A DNA stretch of 64,000 nucleotides, taken from assembly GCA_037447655.1 (NCBI GenBank), contig JBBHKE010000589.1:124001-188000 (forward strand). Reading direction: 5' to 3'. The translations under genes were made by a program, and so were the position numbers. Positions 58,325 through 64,000 of this stretch are shown here, one piece after another. Source of the stretch: Zygnema cylindricum (lineage: Eukaryota > Streptophyta > Zygnematophyceae > Zygnematales > Zygnemataceae). Each line of letters starts with the position of its first letter. Position 1 is the stretch's first letter. The notes under the pieces were generated by a model that was not told the DNA's origin, did no database searches, and saw only the letters and a program-made list of their open reading frames with translations.

Positions 58325-59559
58325 CGGAAGTTTGTTTTTTATGTGCTGCACTGGCACAAATTTGTGAACAGATGAAATCCTCTTTACTGTGCGTCCATTT
58401 TTGTTAGTTTCGTTGATTGTCTCGCATTGTAAGAAAACGTGTTTTATTTGTCACCGACGATATTTGACAAATTGGTTTGTGTTCTGTATGTGGATACCAA
58501 TGAAAGTGAATATTCATGGAAAAGTCAAATCAAACTATCTTAGGTCAGAACTGACATAGATATGTACTGTGGATGAGTAAATGGTCGTTGCATACAATGT
58601 TTTGTAGTGGTAGTTTATGTACCGTTGTTGTTAATGTGATTCGTGAATACTGTGCCGGCCTTATCTGATCAGCCATTTTCAATGGTAGGGCAGTATTTGG
58701 CCCCAGGACATAGTCACCGCATTCGTTACGAGACTATTGGTGAATAGGCCGACTTTATTAAAAGGCGCGATGGTAACCATCTGAGTCCATGGGAACAAAA
58801 AGAAGTATAATATTAGGTGAGAACGCCCATTCATTTCCCATATCCGGCAGTACTGCATTCGGTTTTTCAGCTCCGTCTTTGCCTTTCAGTTTTATTTTTG
58901 TTTCCTGGCCACACAAATTGTGTTCCCATGGTGGTTTACCGTCGTGCTTTCTTAATGAAGTCTTTTTATATATTTGTAGGTCAAGGAAATTTAAGAACGG
59001 TATAAATGTCAAAAACGAACCAGTAAAACAATTAGGAAGCTGAAGTTTGTTTAAACAAACAAAAAAAAAACATGTTTTCAAGTATTGAAGCATAAGTATA
59101 ATACTCTAGGAAGTAAAAATTTATGACTCGGCATGTTTTGAGCTAACTCTCTTAAATACTAGGTTCGACTTTATGACAAGAGGGAAGAGGAAAACTGAAT
59201 TGAAAGGTGAAAAAGAAAGGAAGTGAAAAAATAAAGGAGGTGGTTTTTTTGAGAGAAGGACCCAGAAAGAGCGGAAGGGAATGCGTTTGAAATGATACAC
59301 GTGAATCTCTTCGTCAACCTATATGCATATCTGTCGCCGGCGATAAGGTTTCATCCAATGGCGACACTGGAAAAGCTTTACGTACAGAAACATACGATTG
59401 TGTTCGCACTGAATCAAACGCTAAATATTTCGGAGTATTCGTCACGTGTCCCAAACATACGGGAGCTCTCAAATATACAGCGTTTGCAGCATTTTTTGTT
59501 TTTTTTTTTAATGCTGAATAGCGGCGAGTACCGGCACGTCTGGATCATGATCTGGACGG
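58325..59559. other. Unassigned DNA
   Basis: No gene recognised. A short inverted repeat CCATGGGAACA/TGTTCCCATGG lies at 58,785-58,931, and an A/G-rich stretch at 59,175-59,250. Confidence 0.4.
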
Positions 59560-59561
59560 TA

Positions 59562-59760
59562 CACCTTGAATCGTTATTAGACTTATGTACTCTATATCGG
59601 AACCCCAAAATTTTGACATTGATACCTTAAATATAATAAACTACACTATTTAAAGAAGTGGACCATAATCTGCCATGACTCCTGGCACTAAATTAGAATG
59701 AATGACGCTAATTTTTTCTTTACACTAATAATTTCTATACGCTAATAACGATTCACGGTG
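59562..59760. mobile_element. CACCGC-family MITE, complete 199 bp
   Basis: Left TIR CACCTTGAATCGTTATTAGA, right TIR GCTAATAACGATTCACGGTG. TA at 59,560 and 59,761. It is homologous to 14,405-14,603 in reverse orientation. Confidence 0.88.
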
Positions 59761-59762
59761 TA

Positions 59763-59961
59763 CACCGCGAATCACTCTTAGGGTTAATCACGCGCCCCTA
59801 AATTTTTACCCAAATTTTTAAATAGAGTGATTAGAAAAACCCTAAAAAACCAATAAGAATGACTGATTTCCTTGAAAATCCCCAAATTCCCAATTAGCGT
59901 TAATCACACTAATTGTTTTTTAACACTAAATATTTGTTAACGCTAATAACGATTCGCGGTG
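59763..59961. mobile_element. CACCGC-family MITE, complete 199 bp, adjacent copy
   Basis: Left TIR CACCGCGAATCACTCTTAGG, right TIR GCTAATAACGATTCGCGGTG. It shares the TA at 59,761-59,762 with its neighbour. The interior differs from the neighbour, so this is a separate insertion. Confidence 0.88.
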
Positions 59962-60039
59962 TACAGACTAGGTTTCTTAAATTTTGGCCCGCGGTGTGGA
60001 CCGTGTGGACATAAGGACACAAATTCAAAAAACATGTTA

Positions 60040-60767
60040 GGGTGAAGTTCCATAAGGACATCCTGTAATTGTACGGCCAACATTACAGAATGCGACAATT
60101 TGAACGAAGTTCCATTGCGCAGGGTTTGTAATGCACGTGTTCCCAAAAGAGTGGTGCCACGTACCTATGGATTGGATATTGTAGATCGTCAATAATTTTC
60201 ACACCGACCAAAAATCTTCATTTGCGTACCATGCACGTGGGTACCAGGTCATCGTGCAACACAACTTTTGTACTCTTTGCAAACTCCTTGTCAAATACCG
60301 CATCATTTTTTTAGGGTTCCTATTTTTACGCGTGACGAATGAGCGTTGCTAACAATAGTGTGACTAATGGGCGCTTACAAAAATAGCGTGACAAAAGTGC
60401 GCTACAAGATTTCGTTTATATTTTTTGTTGTATTTTTTAATGTGTATATCGTGTGCGAAGTTTTTTGATTTCCGTTGGTTGACAAATTGACACGTATGTA
60501 CATTATCCAACGTGTCGCGGCTCAAATTTTTCTGTAATTGGTGATGTACCTCGCGAGGTACATCACCAATTACATAAACTTTCGAAGCGAATGCTTCGCG
60601 AAAAACCATCCAACAGCCATTGTTAACTCCCAGACTTTTGGAGAATATTGGCAAGATTATTTGTAATGTTGTTTTCCGGATAAAAACAAAATAAGAGGTA
60701 CGTCGTATTACGAAGAGGTCTGAATTTTTGTAAACAACCTTTCTTTTCGTCTAATGGAACTTCACTC
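60040..60767. mobile_element. Harbinger-like MITE, complete, TSD TTA
   Basis: Left TIR GGGTGAAGTTCCATAAGG, right TIR CTAATGGAACTTCACTC, TTA on both sides (60,037-60,039; 60,768-60,770), 728 bp. It is the best-preserved member of the family that also occupies 5,652-8,588 and 19,277-19,912. Confidence 0.87.
60533..60574. repeat. 42-bp perfect palindrome
   Basis: TGTAATTGGTGATGTACCTC is followed by GC and its exact reverse complement, centred on TCGCGA. It lies inside the Harbinger-like MITE. A second hairpin CGAAGCGAATGCTTCG follows at about 60,585. Confidence 0.95.
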
Positions 60768-60770
60768 TTA

Positions 60771-61773
60771 GTCCCACACTTTGCAAAGTACTGTACTGCC
60801 CGGGTACCTTGCGAATTTAGGGTCATAGGGTTATTGGGTTGTGTTTTTTTTTTAATAAAAAAAAAACACAAATGAGAAAAAAACCCTAAACATATTTATA
60901 CACACGACGTCCGCGCGGCGCGGAGCGTCGTAAGACGAAATGAGTGTGGACGTCTTCCGTAAAAGTCCCACACGTTGTCCGTAGCGCGAAAATTGCAAGG
61001 TTCAGTACAATATAGTGATCATTAGCAAGAAAAAACGGCATATCGACGTCTCCATTATTGATTATTTTGGAAAAATCAAATGCACTGGCTCGTTTGCAAG
61101 ACTTGTCAGCGCCTCGGACATAGGGCCGATGCGATACGAGAAACAACACCAGGGAGAAACAACTTGGGCAAAGGTGTCACATGTACGTGTAGTCGTGTAT
61201 CATGTCATATGTGTAGGTGGAAAGCGAAGATACCAAATACAACATTTTGAATTTTTGATACATACAAAAGGAGTTAAAATGTAAAATAGGCAAAGTGCGC
61301 CAAGAACACGCATAGTAGGCTTTCAATTTTTATGTTTAGGAAAAAAAGTTTAAAATGCACAGGACAACAAATTAAGGATTGAAAGGGCTAATAAAGCGAG
61401 AAGTTTTGTGACCTATTTAGGAGGTTGAAAAAGGATAGTAAAAACCAAGCGAATTGGAGGCGTTCATTTAAGTCGATTCAACCGACATAGTTAGCCACAC
61501 TGAAATAGAATGTTGCTAGCAGCTATGAACTTCACTAACTATAAAAACTTAAAAAGTCTTGTTGCAAAAACAGTCTTGTCATGAAACCGATAAAAATCGA
61601 TATTATAATTTCCCGGGGATGCAATCTACCAAGATCGCGATACATCGCTGTACATTGTATACTATTTAGGTTGACAACGCTGGGAGTTTTAGATGGCGTC
61701 TGTTACATCCTCGCTTGTACTTGTCCTTTTCATTGTACTCTAACGCCAGTAAACATTGTACAGTACTGTACTT
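60771..61773. other. Unassigned DNA with A/T hairpin
   Basis: TTGTGTTTTTTTTTTAAT followed by its near mirror (60,838-60,872) can fold. A GC-rich patch (CGTCCGCGCGGCGCGGAGCG) lies at about 60,910-60,930. No gene recognised. Confidence 0.4.
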
Positions 61774-61775
61774 TA

Positions 61776-62185
61776 CACCGCCAGTCGCTATTAGCGTAGA
61801 AGTTTCTTTAACGTATATGAATCTTTACTGTGGTTTACGCTAATTAAGAATTTGAAAATTTTGAAAAAAATCATACATTTTTATTGTTTAATAATTATAA
61901 TTTGGGTCTTTGAAAAAAGTAAATGTCGGTCGCAAAACATGCTTACACTATTTATACAAAATCTGACAAATCGTACACAAGTCGTACATTCACACAGTCG
62001 AAACGTGGTTGTTGGATGAATATGTGCGAACGTGATATTTGACAACCCGATTTGATCCATTTTTAGACCGCACATTCTCATGCGTCCGCGGCTGCTAAAC
62101 AAAATGAATTGTACTTTTTCACTTAATAGGTACGTTTTTGTACGGTTGAACTCTGACCGCACACCACACTATTTACATATATATT
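61776..62185 (-). mobile_element. CACCGC-family MITE (560-bp subfamily), truncated
   Basis: Starts CACCGCCAGTCGCTATTAGC after TA. Its interior is the reverse complement of 17,620-18,178 (TCGCAAAACATGCTTACACT, GTACGGTTGAACTCTGACCG). The end near the GTGTGG motif is missing. Confidence 0.78.
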
Positions 62186-62301
62186 AGTGTACATATAATA
62201 TAATACATAATAGTGTAAATAGTGACAAAATGTACCTGGAGTCTGTTTTTTCCCTGTTGAACAAATTTGACGTCGACTATGTGTTGGGCACATCGCCTTT
62301 A

Positions 62302-63250
62302 GGGTACGTCCCCATGTATTAAAGTATATACTTTTCTCTATCTTTTTGCCCTAAAATTCATGGAACTTTGACAAAAACTTTAGCCGCACGAAATTTTTTT
62401 TTTTACCAAAGTAAATTAAACGTCAATTCATACTTTGGATGTACAGCGTGTTTGTCGTCATGTGAACGCATTTTGGCGTTTTCCCCTTTTCGACCCCCGG
62501 GCAAGAGAATCCAGCCCAAAAAAAAGCTTTATCCAAAATCACCTCGAGGGGGTGATTCTAGTTCAAGTACCGCCCAAACAGCGAATGAAAAATGACCCAC
62601 GCACGCGCCACAAGAGTGTGAAAATTTTAGGATGAGGGAGAGTCCTCGCTATTTTTCTTCGTGCCCGTCACGCGCATGTACGGAAAGAAATCTGCAGGTG
62701 TCTCGGACCTCCACTTTCATTCATGGGGTCCTTTGCACAATTTTGCGTCGTCGTCGCCTCTCCCCTCTCCCTCTCACACCATCGCTATGATCTCACACAT
62801 TTAAGAATAAGAGACGACAATATTGGTATAAAATGAAAGATATTTTAAAAATATTATTTTTGACAATTTTTAGGTTTTTTTTTAATGGCAAGTCGAGCGA
62901 GAAAAGTAGAAAAAACGAGATTGAAAAACCATGGCAAAAAGTTATTGAGTCAGTGACGTCGACGTTGTCACAAGTGAGCGTGACGTCACAATATCACCAA
63001 ACCCTAAACATCTACGATTTCACAAAAATCTAGACGTCTACAACTGTCGTTGTTTTTGTTGGCGTCACCAATCGTCGAAAGTTTCGTAGTCGCCTTCAAT
63101 CGTCATAAGCTGTACCTACGTCTACAACCGTCACATTCCAAAGTTCCGATTTCATTTTCGCACATTGGAACCCTCCTCAAAGTAGTATAGAGAATCCTTA
63201 CTACAGTCCAAAATACTTTATCAAAGTACCGATTACATGGGGACGTACCA
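62302..63250. mobile_element. Harbinger-like MITE, 949 bp
   Basis: Left TIR GGGTACGTCCCCATGTA after TTA, right TIR TACATGGGGACGTACCA. The right part repeats the 1-297 sequence. The right TTA is missing, apparently because a hAT element begins there. Confidence 0.8.
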
Positions 63251-64000
63251 TAGTTGTTCAAATCGCGCGATTTTTTCCTTTTTTGCGATTGAAACGTATA
63301 ATTCGTGACTTTTGAAAAAATCGTAAAAAAACGTGTAATGTAAACTGAAACTGAAATTTTACGGAAACTTGTAAACTAATTACTGTAACTATGCATTTTT
63401 TTACGGATACGTACAGAATAAAACAGGAAATATGCGTCGCACTTATTGGTACTTTTTTTTCAGTGAACTGAATAGAAATACCACGGAAGTTGTACGTTGT
63501 ATAATTGAAAATGTACGGACATTTTTGAAAAGAGACATTGAACGTCACAATAATTTCGTGCGTTCACTTTCAAATTTGTACAGGCGTCTTCTTCAATTTT
63601 TTCTGAAAGAAAACTCCATGGAACTTTGAAAACGAAACCGCGAGGAAGCCGCTTCCGCATGTCCTACCCTCCTCCCTCCCAAGCTTTTTATTATCCTCGC
63701 CTACGGACTTTGACAAAAGCAATCATGCCCAGAAATCGAGGAGAGGAGTGGGAGCACGTGAAGGCTGCAGACGGTGGGATTCTTCTGGCCAACCGACCGA
63801 TTATGCATCTGTATTTATTGCAACTTCGAATATAACGCCCAAGCGACGAGGATTAAAAATCATCTCCTTGGAAACGTACAAAATGCAGGGATTAAAGCCT
63901 GCGCAATGTGCCCAGATGAGGTGAAGGAGGAGTTCAGTGCATCGGAAATCCAAAAATCTGCAACTTCCTCTCAAAAACGTGTAATTTTCGACTTGGATGA
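63251..64000 (+). mobile_element. hAT element, 5' part, running off the window
   Basis: A hAT-like terminus TAGTTGTTCAAATCGCGCG is followed by about 470 bp of leader and then the BED-finger start of a transposase. The other end is outside the window, so TIR pairing and target duplication cannot be tested. Confidence 0.6.
63725..64000 (+). pseudogene. hAT transposase N-terminus (BED zinc finger), partial
   Basis: The start MPRNRGEEWEHVKAADGG is followed, after an apparent one-base frame change near 63,775, by CIYCNFEYNAQATRIKNHLL, then GIKACAMCPDEVKEEFSASE. This is a C-X2-C...H BED finger of the plant hAT type with the usual CxxCPxxVK tail. BED fingers bind transposon ends. Frame change may be decay or a sequence error. 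It continues past 64,000 in the second frame. Confidence 0.75.

Noticed and set aside
1-64000. CRISPR arrays, operons, phage or bacterial defence systems
   Set aside because: No regularly spaced repeats or prokaryotic gene organisation were seen; introns and retrotransposons show a eukaryotic nuclear genome.

Overview
This window looks like nuclear DNA from the green plant lineage. It is gene-poor and packed with transposons. The evidence is spliceosomal genes with many GT-AG introns, Ty1/copia elements, hAT and Harbinger-type DNA transposons, an AT-rich background, and a ribosome-biogenesis gene whose sequence (for example the DRASWW motif) and telo-box promoter look plant-like. A streptophyte alga or an early land plant would fit; I cannot name the species.

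Only two host genes are visible, both on the + strand. The first (25,064-28,099) encodes the N-terminal part of a Golgi apparatus protein 1 (GLG1/MG160) homologue. It has a signal peptide, an acidic linker and cysteine-rich repeats over 12 phase-consistent exons. Its 3' part is not visible: about 100 bp after exon 12 lies a minus-strand copia element, and a 3.2-kb tandem duplication carries a second copy of exon 12 together with copia sequence. The second (46,197-57,799) is a ten-exon CEBPZ/NOC1 (plant SWA2-type) 60S ribosome-biogenesis gene. Its exons read through only if six single missing bases, all in short homopolymer runs, are allowed for. Its introns are swollen with MITEs and simple repeats.

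The rest is mobile DNA. 1-5,252 is a nest: a long-TIR element holds a 362-bp hAT MITE and a 4-kb hAT element with a decayed transposase, which in turn carries further MITEs. 5,652-8,588 is a row of four related Harbinger-like elements with TTA target sites. 8,603-13,205 is a decayed copia (gag-protease-integrase-RT) cut off by a MITE. 13,217-24,244 holds MITEs, microsatellites and unassigned AT-rich DNA. 28,195-43,196 holds two copia elements of one family on the minus strand. The younger (36,884-43,196) has almost identical LTRs and a perfect ATCAT target duplication, but carries a foreign LTR where gag should be. 43,608-45,302 holds hAT derivatives. 58,102-63,250 holds more MITEs and Harbinger elements, and the window ends in the BED-finger start of another hAT transposase.

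One MITE family with TA target sites (TIR beginning CACCGC, then AATCGTTATTAGYGT) occurs about 17 times and links all regions. No rRNA, convincing tRNA, CRISPR or prokaryotic feature was found.
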